Below, in pieces: positions 1 to 5,730 of a DNA stretch of 6,998 bases (positions within the stretch are counted from its first letter, which is position 1; the number at the start of each line of letters is the position of its first letter). The notes beneath the pieces were generated by a model. The model saw only the letters and a list, made by a program, of their open reading frames with translations. It was not told where the DNA came from and searched no databases. The DNA comes from Clostridiales bacterium (lineage in GTDB: Bacteria > Bacillota_A > Clostridia > Saccharofermentanales > Saccharofermentanaceae), in assembly GCA_017537905.1 (NCBI GenBank), contig JAFYJX010000071.1:1-6998 (forward strand), in the 5' to 3' direction. The position numbers were made by a program, and so were the translations under genes.

Positions 1-626
1 CGCTTCAAAATGATCTCTGCTGACAGTTCAGCCAGTGAGAAATCCCAGAAATCAAGCTGCGGATCTACATTCTCAGCCTTATAATTCGGCTTTATGCTCT
101 TAAGCAGGGCATTTTTCTGTGCCAGAAGCCTGCTGTAATTGCTTAGGAGATTAAAATATGAGGGCGAAATCTTCGATATCAGCGTATTTAAGAACTTACG
201 GCGGAAAGCCGGTGCATTTTTGACGATATTTAAGTCCTCAGGAGCGAAAATAACAATGTTACATACACCAATATATTCCGATACCTTGTCGACGGGTGCA
301 TTATCTCTGATAAGAAGCCTGCCTGGCCTGTTTCCTTTGCTCAGAGAGGATTTCTCAGTGTAATAACCGGCCATCAGCTGACAGTTTGAACCGTCATCAT
401 CAGTAAGATCCAGACTGACTTTATATTCGTTGGAACCGAACTTAATGAGATCTGCATCTTTGCTGGTTCTGTGTGAAGTTACGCTGGAAGCTACATAGAT
501 TCCTTCAACAAGATTAGTCTTGCCCTGGGCATTGTCACCGTAGAAGATATTAACAGAAGGCCCGACATCTAAATCGAGCCTTCCGTAATTTCTGAAGTTT
601 TCTAAATGTATGCTTCTTATGAACAT
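1..626 (-). CDS. recF: RecF, DNA replication/repair ATPase, N-terminal part (3' end cut by window edge)
   Basis: RecF is an SMC-like ATPase that binds gapped DNA and helps load RecA through RecO/RecR. Translating the minus strand from the ATG at 626-624 gives about 208 open codons running off the left edge; RecF is normally near 360 residues, so the C-terminal signature and Walker B motifs lie outside. Visible are the typical opening MFIRSIHLENFRNY, the Walker A motif GDNAQGKT at residues 30-37, and the conserved-type stretch IVIFAPEDLNIVKNAPAFRR. The start is fixed by the dnaN stop: TAATG shares one base between the two genes. There is only a weak purine-rich tract (AGAAG) upstream, so translation is probably coupled to dnaN. 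The identification is firm; only completeness is unknown. Confidence 0.95.
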   Translation of the reverse strand, partial: MFIRSIHLENFRNYGRLDLDVGPSVNIFYGDNAQGKTNLVEGIYVASSVTSHRTSKDADLIKFGSNEYKVSLDLTDDDGSNCQLMAGYYTEKSSLSKGNRPGRLLIRDNAPVDKVSEYIGVCNIVIFAPEDLNIVKNAPAFRRKFLNTLISKISPSYFNLLSNYSRLLAQKNALLKSIKPNYKAENVDPQLDFWDFSLAELSAEIILK

Positions 627-1741
627 TATCTTCTGATAGGAAGAATGAGATAAATGTACTTTTCACCCTCAACAGGCTTAATAATGCAGGGTCCCTGACC
701 GCCGTTAACTTCAACTCTGATCTCTTCATCCTCAATATTCTTAAGTACATCGAGAACATATCTGGAATTGAAATCTACATCGATAAGGTCACCTTCGAGG
801 CTGATAGAGATGTTCTCCTGGAGATTACCTCTTGCAGATGTAGCCTGAACAGTGAGTTCAGAAGGATTGTTCGAAAGGAATCTTACAGGGCACTTACGGT
901 CATCTGTCATGATGATCAGTGAAGCTCTGTCGACAGCATCAAGGAACTGCTTACGGTTAATTGTGATAACTGTCTTAGGATTCTTAGTAATGATGGAATC
1001 GAAATTAATGAACTGACCCTCGATAAGGCGGGAAACCATTCTGACGTTTCCGATATCAAATAAGAGATTCTGCATTGATGTGTAGATGTTGATCTCAGCA
1101 TCTTCGTCATCACTTAAGATCTTGCTCATCTCGGTAAGAGCCTTACCGGGAACGATATAGTTGATCTTAGGAAAATCATTGCCCATCTCTTCGCGGTTGA
1201 TTGCCATTCTGAATCCGTCGATTGAAACAACGGAAAGGGTAGAACCGTCAGATACTACGTTACTGCCTGTAAGAACAGGACGTGAATTATCACGGGAAAC
1301 TGCAAAGATCGTGTGATTGATCATGCTCTTAAGGATCTTCTGACCCATAACGATCTTCTCTGCACCTGTCTCATCGATCTCAGGGATCTTCGGGAACGGC
1401 TCGGGATCAAGACCAGCGATCTTAAACTCAGCCTGTCCGCACTTAATTGTTGTCTGGAAGTTATTGTCTGAAATGATATCTACTTCAGGCTCAGGAAGCT
1501 TTCTGATGATATCACCGAAGAACTTGGAATCGATAACAACGGCGCCCTTTTCAGTAACACTTGCTTCTACATCAGCTTCAATACCAGTCTGAAGATCGTA
1601 ACCTGTAAGCTTGATCTTATCGTCGTCAGAAGCTTCAATGAGAATGCCGTTAAGGATATTTACTGTACTGTTAGTAGTAACAGCTCTCTGGACTATGGAA
1701 ACATTATTGACCAAGTCATCTCTGCTGCATGTGAACTTCAT
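626..1741 (-). CDS. dnaN: DNA polymerase III subunit beta (sliding clamp)
   Basis: This is the ring-shaped clamp that tethers the replicative polymerase and other DNA enzymes to DNA. The 371-residue length suits the family (about 365-380), and the protein begins MKFTCSRDDLVNNV and ends YLILPIRR, the usual clamp ends. Recognisable stretches include GLDPEPFPKIP, the segment around FAVSRDNSRPVLTG in the middle domain, and the C-terminal LILPIR. A longer reading from an ATG at 1762 would add seven residues (MKGGSLH), but it has no ribosome site, whereas AAAGGTGG lies 10 bases before the ATG at 1741, so the shorter start is preferred. The gene follows dnaA after the putative origin and overlaps recF by one base, so dnaN-recF form a transcription unit. 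No unusual feature is seen in the protein. Confidence 0.97.
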   Translation of the reverse strand: MKFTCSRDDLVNNVSIVQRAVTTNSTVNILNGILIEASDDDKIKLTGYDLQTGIEADVEASVTEKGAVVIDSKFFGDIIRKLPEPEVDIISDNNFQTTIKCGQAEFKIAGLDPEPFPKIPEIDETGAEKIVMGQKILKSMINHTIFAVSRDNSRPVLTGSNVVSDGSTLSVVSIDGFRMAINREEMGNDFPKINYIVPGKALTEMSKILSDDEDAEINIYTSMQNLLFDIGNVRMVSRLIEGQFINFDSIITKNPKTVITINRKQFLDAVDRASLIIMTDDRKCPVRFLSNNPSELTVQATSARGNLQENISISLEGDLIDVDFNSRYVLDVLKNIEDEEIRVEVNGGQGPCIIKPVEGEKYIYLILPIRR

Positions 1742-1751
1742 ATGAAGGGAG

Positions 1752-1759
1752 CCACCTTT
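1752..1759 (-). promoter_or_regulatory. dnaN ribosome binding site (decides start)
   Basis: AAAGGTGG on the minus strand lies 10 bases before the ATG at 1741. It falls inside the longer reading that begins at 1762, which supports the internal start. Confidence 0.6.
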
Positions 1760-1760
1760 C

Positions 1761-1820
1761 ATTATTAATAAAATATCTTAAACATTATACACTGAAATAT
1801 ATTAAAAATGTATAGTTTAA
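1761..1820. other. AT-rich block, candidate DNA unwinding element
   Basis: 53 of these 60 bases are A or T, by far the most AT-rich stretch in the window, and it sits at one end of the box-containing spacer. That fits a duplex unwinding element. It also contains the candidate dnaN -10 element. I could not find a convincing row of DnaA-trio (TAG/TAA) triplets of the right polarity linking it to the boxes. Confidence 0.5.
1784..1789 (-). promoter_or_regulatory. Probable dnaN promoter, -10 element
   Basis: The minus strand reads a perfect TATAAT here, preceded by GTG. At 17 bases upstream there is no good -35 match (TACATT), so activity would rest mainly on the -10 and the very AT-rich surroundings. 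It would give a leader of roughly 35-40 bases before the dnaN start. It lies inside the AT-rich block that may be the unwinding element, so initiation and dnaN transcription could influence each other. Confidence 0.45.
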
Positions 1821-1845
1821 CGGTGTTACAAAGGTTTAATTTTGC

Positions 1846-1874
1846 GGACAGTTTTGCAAGGCTGCAAACAGTCC
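1846..1874. repeat. Imperfect inverted repeat in the origin spacer
   Basis: GGAC...TTTTGCA on the left and TGCAAA..GTCC on the right can pair around a short AGGC centre, with a mismatched/bulged interior. Neither side is followed by a T-run, so it is not a standard terminator. It could be an origin hairpin or a protein site; function unknown. Confidence 0.4.
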
Positions 1875-1916
1875 TTACAATACTTAAAGTTAGCTCTTAT
1901 TAGCCTTATTATGTTT

Positions 1917-1925
1917 TGTTCAAAT
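1917..1925 (-). promoter_or_regulatory. Variant DnaA box candidate 1 (ATTTGAACA)
   Basis: The minus strand reads ATTTGAACA. It matches TTATCCACA at its T-rich start and ACA end but has GA for CC in the centre. It is in tandem with box 2, eight bases apart. Confidence 0.5.
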
Positions 1926-1933
1926 GTTCAGAA
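1925..1933 (-). promoter_or_regulatory. Variant DnaA box candidate 2 (TTCTGAACA)
   Basis: The minus strand reads TTCTGAACA, the same 9-mer as box 3. It is head-to-tail with box 1, with the TGTTCA cores spaced exactly eight bases apart. Confidence 0.5.
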
Positions 1934-2001
1934 GTGCTCTAAAATGCGTTGTTTTCGCGGATTTTTCCAAACAAAACAGTGTATAAAACTTCTTTGATCA
2001 A

Positions 2002-2010
2002 TGTTCAGAA
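2002..2010 (-). promoter_or_regulatory. Variant DnaA box candidate 3 (TTCTGAACA)
   Basis: The minus strand reads TTCTGAACA, identical to box 2. It forms the left arm of an inverted pair with box 4: CAATGTTCA at 1999-2007 is the exact complement of TGAACATTG at 2022-2030. Confidence 0.5.
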
Positions 2011-2018
2011 AAATACCC

Positions 2019-2027
2019 TTTTGAACA
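2019..2027 (+). promoter_or_regulatory. Variant DnaA box candidate 4 (TTTTGAACA)
   Basis: The plus strand reads TTTTGAACA. It is the closest of the spacer copies to the general TTWTNCACA box and differs at the sixth base (A for C). It is the only copy in this cluster on the plus strand and pairs with box 3 as an inverted repeat. Confidence 0.5.
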
Positions 2028-2094
2028 TTGTTACATTTGTGTACAAACCGTCTACAGGGAATCTACTTTAAGTTTTGCACTTACGAACAAAAAA

Positions 2095-2103
2095 TGTTCA
2101 AAT
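2095..2103 (-). promoter_or_regulatory. Variant DnaA box candidate 5 (ATTTGAACA)
   Basis: The minus strand reads ATTTGAACA, identical to box 1. It abuts the dnaA stop codon and shares one base with it. A weaker relative, TTGTTCGT on the minus strand, lies at about 2083-2090. Confidence 0.45.
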
Positions 2104-3440
2104 CAGGTAATGAGCTTATAGATCTCTTCGGCCTGCTTTTTGAGGGCAGGATCCTCATTTACGTTGTCACAGCCGTGCATGACAGTCGTGTGCTTACGTC
2201 CGCCGAATATCTGTCCGATCTTCTCGAGCTTTAATTCGAGATAATCCCTGCAGATGAACATGGCGACATTACGTGCTGTTGATATCTCGGCACTTCTGAG
2301 CTTGGATGTAAGCTTATCAGGTGTCAGATCGTAGTAATTGGATACTGCATTTATAACGATCTCAGGCGTTAAGAATTTCTTCTTATTTGTATTAACGATA
2401 GGGTCAATGATCTTACGGATATCGTCCAGAGTAAGCTCACCGTTAGCCAGGGTTATATAAGAAGAAATCGTGTTGAAAGCGCCGTTAAGCTGTCTGATAT
2501 TGGTCGTTACGTTCTCACAGACATAGTCGATTATCTCGTCGGAGAGCGTGAAAGTCTCATTCTCGAGCTTGCTTAAGAAGATAGCCTTACGTGTCTCGAA
2601 ATCCGGCGGCTGGACATCGAACATGATGCCGTCCTGGAAACGGGAAGTAAGTCTGCTGCTTAACTGAGTGAGGTTTGAAGGAGCCTTGTCGCATGTGATT
2701 ACGATCTGCTTTCCTGCCTCGATCAGAGCCTCGAAAGTATTGAAGAATTCTGTCTGGACGCCTTCCTTGCCGATAAGGAACTGGATATCGTCGATCAGGA
2801 GAACGTCGACAGAACGGTATTTATTACGGAATTCCGTGTAATTCTTATTGTTGATGCACGCGATAAAGGCATTCGTGAAGGCCTCACATGTGGTGTAGAT
2901 GACCTTCTTCTCAGGATGCTGTTCCAAAATGGCATTACCGATAGCCTTCATGAGGTGTGTCTTGCCAAGACCGGAGTTGCCCCATAAGAAGAAAGGATTT
3001 CTCTGCTTCTGGCCGGGCTTGGATGCGACAGATACGGCTGATGCATGTGCAAAACGGTTGCAGTCACCTACGACGAAGTTCTCGAAAGTGAACTCACCCG
3101 TAAGTCCCGTGGGAGTAACTATCTCCGTTTTTGCCTGTGTTGCGGCCTTTTTCTCGGAAATAACAGAAGAATTAAGGGCCTTTTCGTCACCTTCGAGGAT
3201 GAACTTAACGGCACAGGACTTGCCATCGTTGGCTGCCCTGATGGCATCTTCGACAAGCTTATTGAGCTTCTGGCCCTTAACGAGATTCAATGAATATTCG
3301 TCTCTGGCAGCAAGGACCAATACGTCCTTGTCGCAGTGAGCAACGCTCATCTTACAGAGGATGGAGTCGTAGGTTATGGAATTGATGTTTGGATCATATT
3401 TAAGAAGATTGAGCGCATTTGCCCAAATAGTGCTCTCCAT
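2103..3440 (-). CDS. dnaA: Chromosomal replication initiator protein DnaA, with atypical DNA-binding signature
   Basis: DnaA is the AAA+ initiator that binds boxes in oriC and opens the duplex. The 445-residue protein has domain I (about 1-80), a short linker, AAA+ domain III and DNA-binding domain IV. Seen are Walker A GNSGLGKT (154-161), Walker B LLIDDIQF (D217, D218), sensor I ITCDKAP, the arginine-containing box SRLTSRF, and sensor II NIRQLNGAFN. Domain IV has GGRKHTTV where the family has GGRDHTTV (K416 for the E. coli Asp433 position), E406 for Pro423 and N391 for Gln408. R382 keeps the Arg399 position. The ATG at 3440 follows GGAGGGG by 4 bases; a TTG reading at 3458 would contain that site and is rejected. 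It is transcribed toward dnaN and diverges from the sortase gene. Confidence 0.97.
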   Translation of the reverse strand: MESTIWANALNLLKYDPNINSITYDSILCKMSVAHCDKDVLVLAARDEYSLNLVKGQKLNKLVEDAIRAANDGKSCAVKFILEGDEKALNSSVISEKKAATQAKTEIVTPTGLTGEFTFENFVVGDCNRFAHASAVSVASKPGQKQRNPFFLWGNSGLGKTHLMKAIGNAILEQHPEKKVIYTTCEAFTNAFIACINNKNYTEFRNKYRSVDVLLIDDIQFLIGKEGVQTEFFNTFEALIEAGKQIVITCDKAPSNLTQLSSRLTSRFQDGIMFDVQPPDFETRKAIFLSKLENETFTLSDEIIDYVCENVTTNIRQLNGAFNTISSYITLANGELTLDDIRKIIDPIVNTNKKKFLTPEIVINAVSNYYDLTPDKLTSKLRSAEISTARNVAMFICRDYLELKLEKIGQIFGGRKHTTVMHGCDNVNEDPALKKQAEEIYKLIT

Positions 3441-3444
3441 GTAA

Positions 3445-3451
3445 CCCCTCC
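3445..3451 (-). promoter_or_regulatory. dnaA ribosome binding site (decides start)
   Basis: GGAGGGG on the minus strand, 4 bases before the ATG at 3440. It is the reason for choosing this ATG over the upstream in-frame TTG at 3458. Confidence 0.8.
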
Positions 3452-3471
3452 GTAACAAAAATGACGTGCGG

Positions 3472-3502
3472 TTAACATAATAGCACGGTCAAAGGGTATA
3501 AT
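3472..3502 (+). promoter_or_regulatory. Probable sortase gene promoter
   Basis: TTAACA (3472-3477) and a perfect TATAAT (3497-3502) are 19 bases apart, a little long. The start would be near 3509. This argues that the in-frame ATG at 3501, which overlaps the -10, is not the translation start. The -35 overlaps the dnaA -10 on the other strand. Confidence 0.45.
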
Positions 3503-3505
3503 GAA
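3477..3505 (-). promoter_or_regulatory. Probable dnaA promoter (extended -10)
   Basis: The minus strand reads TGC TATTAT (extended -10; hexamer 3482-3477) with TTCATT 17 bases upstream (3505-3500), a weak -35. Transcription would begin near 3470 and give a leader of about 30 bases. It overlaps the oppositely oriented sortase promoter. No TGAACA-type box is seen here, so DnaA autoregulation at this promoter is not evident. Confidence 0.45.
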
Positions 3506-3548
3506 TATGCAATTTATATTAAAAATCGGTGAAAAATCAGGCAGGATA

Positions 3549-4319
3549 ATGAAACGGATAGATCAGCATAAGAAAAACAAATCCAGGAAGAAGGCTGTCA
3601 ATACAGTTCTGATAGCTATAGCGGCAGTTCTCCTGATAGCCGGTGTCATCCTGCTCCTGATAGAGCCGATCAAAAGGCATAACCGTAAGAAGATATCCCA
3701 GGAAGCTCTTACAGTGATTTCCGAGAAGATTGAAGCAACAGAAGAGGCCGAGATGACTTTTACAGTTCCTGCTGCCGGAAATGAAGTTCCGGGAGAGGAA
3801 GAAGGATATGACGTCATTTCTGACGATGAGGACCCCACGGAGGAGACTTCTGAGGAAGAAGAAGCTGTTTTAGAGGAAACTCCCCAGAAAAACACTAACT
3901 CAGCCGAGATGGTCTCCTTAAAATCCATTGGAATCCTCTCGATCGGCAAGATAAAGATCAGCTATTCGGTATGGGATGAGGCCACGAAGGTATCTTTAAG
4001 GTACGGTCTGGGCCACTATCCGGATTCAGTCATGCCCGGAGAGACCGGAAATGCGACGATATTGGGCCATAACTACAAAGACGGCACCATGTTCCATAAT
4101 CTGGGAAAGCTTAAAAAGGGCGACAAGGTGGTCTTTAAGTCGGCTTCCGGCAAGGAAATGACATTTGCAGTAGAAGAATCCAAGATAATCAAGGCAAGCG
4201 ACCTTAAGAAGTATGTGGCAGGCAATATCACAAAGGAAAAACAGCTTACGCTTGTAACATGCACTTACGAATACGGTAACAAAGGCTGGAGAAGAGTGGT
4301 TATCTGCAAGTTGCAGTAA
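3549..4319 (+). CDS. Membrane-anchored sortase family transpeptidase (class D-like)
   Basis: Sortases are cysteine transpeptidases on the outer face of the Gram-positive membrane that attach sorting-signal proteins to the wall or build pili. The 256-residue protein has a basic N-terminus (KKNKSRKK), one hydrophobic anchor (about 18-39), a long acidic linker with runs of E and D (about 65-110), and a C-terminal catalytic domain. The triad is visible: His174 in ATILGHNY, Cys238 in LTLVTCTY, and Arg248 or Arg249 in GWRRVVICK. The TLVTC motif and compact domain suggest class D or a related class; the exact class is uncertain. The start is ambiguous: ATGs at 3501 and 3507 are in frame, but they overlap or adjoin the -10 element. 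No substrate with an LPxTG signal is in the window. It diverges from dnaA and is followed by purA, which has its own promoter. Confidence 0.88.
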   Translation: MKRIDQHKKNKSRKKAVNTVLIAIAAVLLIAGVILLLIEPIKRHNRKKISQEALTVISEKIEATEEAEMTFTVPAAGNEVPGEEEGYDVISDDEDPTEETSEEEEAVLEETPQKNTNSAEMVSLKSIGILSIGKIKISYSVWDEATKVSLRYGLGHYPDSVMPGETGNATILGHNYKDGTMFHNLGKLKKGDKVVFKSASGKEMTFAVEESKIIKASDLKKYVAGNITKEKQLTLVTCTYEYGNKGWRRVVICKLQ

Positions 4320-4354
4320 CACCCGTATAAAACCCAACACATTTTTTATATTTC

Positions 4355-4363
4355 TGTTATAAT
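4355..4363 (+). promoter_or_regulatory. Probable purA promoter (extended -10)
   Basis: TGTTATAAT is an exact extended -10 (TGnTATAAT). No good -35 is seen about 17 bases upstream (CAACAC), as is common for extended -10 promoters. The transcript would start near 4370 and give a leader of about 50 bases, with no obvious riboswitch or terminator in it. The 99-base gap between the sortase gene and purA holds no clear terminator hairpin. Confidence 0.55.
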
Positions 4364-4406
4364 TTGCGCGGAAAATAATAAATCTCATTAAAGCGATTTG
4401 ATTTTT

Positions 4407-4411
4407 GGAGG
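4407..4411 (+). promoter_or_regulatory. purA ribosome binding site (decides start)
   Basis: GGAGG, 7 bases before the ATG at 4419. A TTG reading at 4398 would place this site inside the coding region and is rejected. Confidence 0.8.
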
Positions 4412-4418
4412 ACTTAAT

Positions 4419-5699
4419 ATGGTAACGGCAATCGTTGGCGCTAACTGGGGCGACGAAGGAAAGGGCAAGATCACAGACCTTCTCGCAAGTGAATCTGATA
4501 TCGTAATTAGATTCCAGGGCGGAGCAAATGCAGGACACACCATCATCAACGACCACGGAAGATTCGCTCTTCACCTTATGCCTTCCGGTGTCTGCCACGA
4601 GAATATCGTAAACATCATCGGCAACGGTGTTGCTCTGGACATCAGAAAGTTCATCAACGAATACAACTCACTCAAAGAGCAGGGCTTAAATCCCCAGCTC
4701 CTCGTATCTGACAGAGTTCAGGTCGTTATGCCTTACCATGTTGATTTCGATAAGTTCGAAGAAGAGAGACTTGGCGGCAAGGCTTTCGGTTCCACAAAAT
4801 CCGGAATCGCTCCTTTCTTCTCCGACAAATATGCGAAAATCGGTTTCCAGGTTTCCGAGCTTTTCGATGAGGCAACTCTCAAAGAGAAGATCGAAAGAGT
4901 TCTTGAAATCAAGAACGCACTTCTCGTAAACCTCTATCACAAGGATCCCATCAATGCTGACGAGCTCTTAGCTGAGATGCTCGAGCAGGGAAGACTCATC
5001 AAGCCTTTCGTTACAAATACACAGGCTTACCTCTACGATGCTATTAAGGCAAACAAGAAGATCCTCTTGGAAGGCCAGCTCGGAACAATGAAGGATCCTG
5101 ATATGGGCATCTATCCGATGGTTACTTCTTCTTCTACATTGGCAGGCTACGGCTGCGTAGGCGCAGGCATCCCGCCTTATGAGATCAAGAAGATCGTCGT
5201 AGTTACCAAGGCTTATTCTTCTTCTGTCGGCGGCGGCGCTTTCGTTTCAGAGATCTTAGACGAAGCAGTTGCAAAAGAGCTCAGAGACAGAGGCGGCGAC
5301 AAGGGTGAATACGGCGCAACAACAGGACGTCCGAGAAGAGTCGGCTGGTTTGACTGCGTAGCTACACGCTACGGCGTAAGACTCCAGGGCGGTACAGACG
5401 TTGCCCTCACAAACCTCGACGTACTCGGTTACTTAGACAAGATCCCGGTCTGCACAGCTTATGAGATCGACGGTGTTATCACAAAGGATTTCCCGAATCC
5501 CACACAGCTCGACAGATGCAAGCCGGTTATTGAATATCTGCCTTCTTGGAAGGGCAAGGGCGAGATCAGAGGACTTACCGAATACGATAAGCTCCCCAAG
5601 GAAGCTCAGGACTATGTCGAATTCATCGAAAAAGAGATCGGCGTCCACATCTCTATCGTATCTACAGGACCTGTAAGAGAAGAGATCATCAGAAGATAA
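4419..5699 (+). CDS. purA: Adenylosuccinate synthetase
   Basis: This cytoplasmic enzyme condenses IMP with aspartate using GTP, the first committed step from IMP to AMP. The 426-residue length is normal. Seen are the phosphate loop GANWGDEGKGK (7-17) with catalytic Asp12, catalytic His40 in NAGHTI, the stretch GIYPMVTSSSTLAG, and the aspartate-binding loop GATTGRPRR (299-307). A segment reading AYSSSVGGGAF (265-275) has serine where the E. coli-type enzyme has arginine (TRVGEGPF); I believe this is common in clostridial PurA and not a defect. The ATG follows GGAGG. The ORF uses many ATC, CTC and AAG codons, consistent with good expression. The lipoprotein gene begins 31 bases after the stop, so the two may be co-transcribed. 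Confidence 0.96.
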   Translation: MVTAIVGANWGDEGKGKITDLLASESDIVIRFQGGANAGHTIINDHGRFALHLMPSGVCHENIVNIIGNGVALDIRKFINEYNSLKEQGLNPQLLVSDRVQVVMPYHVDFDKFEEERLGGKAFGSTKSGIAPFFSDKYAKIGFQVSELFDEATLKEKIERVLEIKNALLVNLYHKDPINADELLAEMLEQGRLIKPFVTNTQAYLYDAIKANKKILLEGQLGTMKDPDMGIYPMVTSSSTLAGYGCVGAGIPPYEIKKIVVVTKAYSSSVGGGAFVSEILDEAVAKELRDRGGDKGEYGATTGRPRRVGWFDCVATRYGVRLQGGTDVALTNLDVLGYLDKIPVCTAYEIDGVITKDFPNPTQLDRCKPVIEYLPSWKGKGEIRGLTEYDKLPKEAQDYVEFIEKEIGVHISIVSTGPVREEIIRR

Positions 5700-5704
5700 G
5701 CTTC

Positions 5705-5721
5705 CTTCCGACTTACGGAGG
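5705..5721 (+). promoter_or_regulatory. Small hairpin covering the lipoprotein gene's Shine-Dalgarno
   Basis: CTTCCG (5705-5710) can pair with CGGAGG (5716-5721) across the loop ACTTA, with one G-U pair. The right arm contains the GGAGG ribosome site, 9 bases before the ATG at 5731. It could dampen translation unless opened by ribosomes finishing purA. The stem is only six pairs, so an effect is uncertain, and it has no T-run so it is not a terminator. Confidence 0.35.
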
Positions 5722-5730
5722 TATTTCACG

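Larger units (their letters stand above)
1999..2030. repeat. Inverted repeat of two DnaA-box-like cores
   Basis: Nine-base arms CAATGTTCA and TGAACATTG match perfectly across a 14-base centre; the pairing extends partly inward (GAA against TTT with one G-T). No T-run follows on either strand. The arms coincide with boxes 3 and 4, so a pair of facing protein sites is more likely than a terminator. Confidence 0.65.
1742..2102. other. Putative replication origin (oriC), dnaA-dnaN spacer
   Basis: This is the only gene-free stretch over 300 bases. It lies between dnaA and dnaN, the usual place for a Firmicutes origin. It holds, from the dnaN side: an AT-rich block (1761-1820), an imperfect inverted repeat (1846-1874), two near-identical decamers TTAGCTCTTA and TTAGCCTTAT (1890-1909), and five TGTTCA/TGAACA boxes (1917-2103). 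No canonical TTATCCACA box is present. Origin assignment rests on position, base composition and repeat clustering; the boxes are atypical, so function is inferred. Confidence 0.75.

Noticed and set aside
139..363. Plus-strand 74-codon ORF
   Set aside because: The minus strand here encodes clear RecF sequence.
1846..1874. Inverted repeat as a dnaA transcription terminator
   Set aside because: The stem is interrupted and no T-run follows on the minus strand.
1742..2102. Canonical TTATCCACA boxes or a DnaA-trio row
   Set aside because: No canonical box was found on either strand; TAA-like triplets near 1890-1912 have the wrong polarity relative to the adjacent boxes.
2028..2234. Plus-strand ORF of 68 codons starting in the origin spacer
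   Set aside because: It overlaps the dnaA 3' end antisense, has no ribosome site and its product resembles nothing; a shadow reading.
2899..3339. Plus-strand 146-codon ORF inside dnaA
   Set aside because: It is antisense to the conserved AAA+ region of DnaA and has no ribosome site.
4026..4598. Minus-strand 190-codon ORF across the sortase and purA
   Set aside because: It is antisense to two well-supported genes and spans their intergenic promoter; a chance open frame.
5211..5240. PurA serine in place of arginine as an inactivating change
   Set aside because: Catalytic Asp12, His40 and the aspartate-loop arginines are intact, and this segment is, as I recall it, typical of clostridial PurA.
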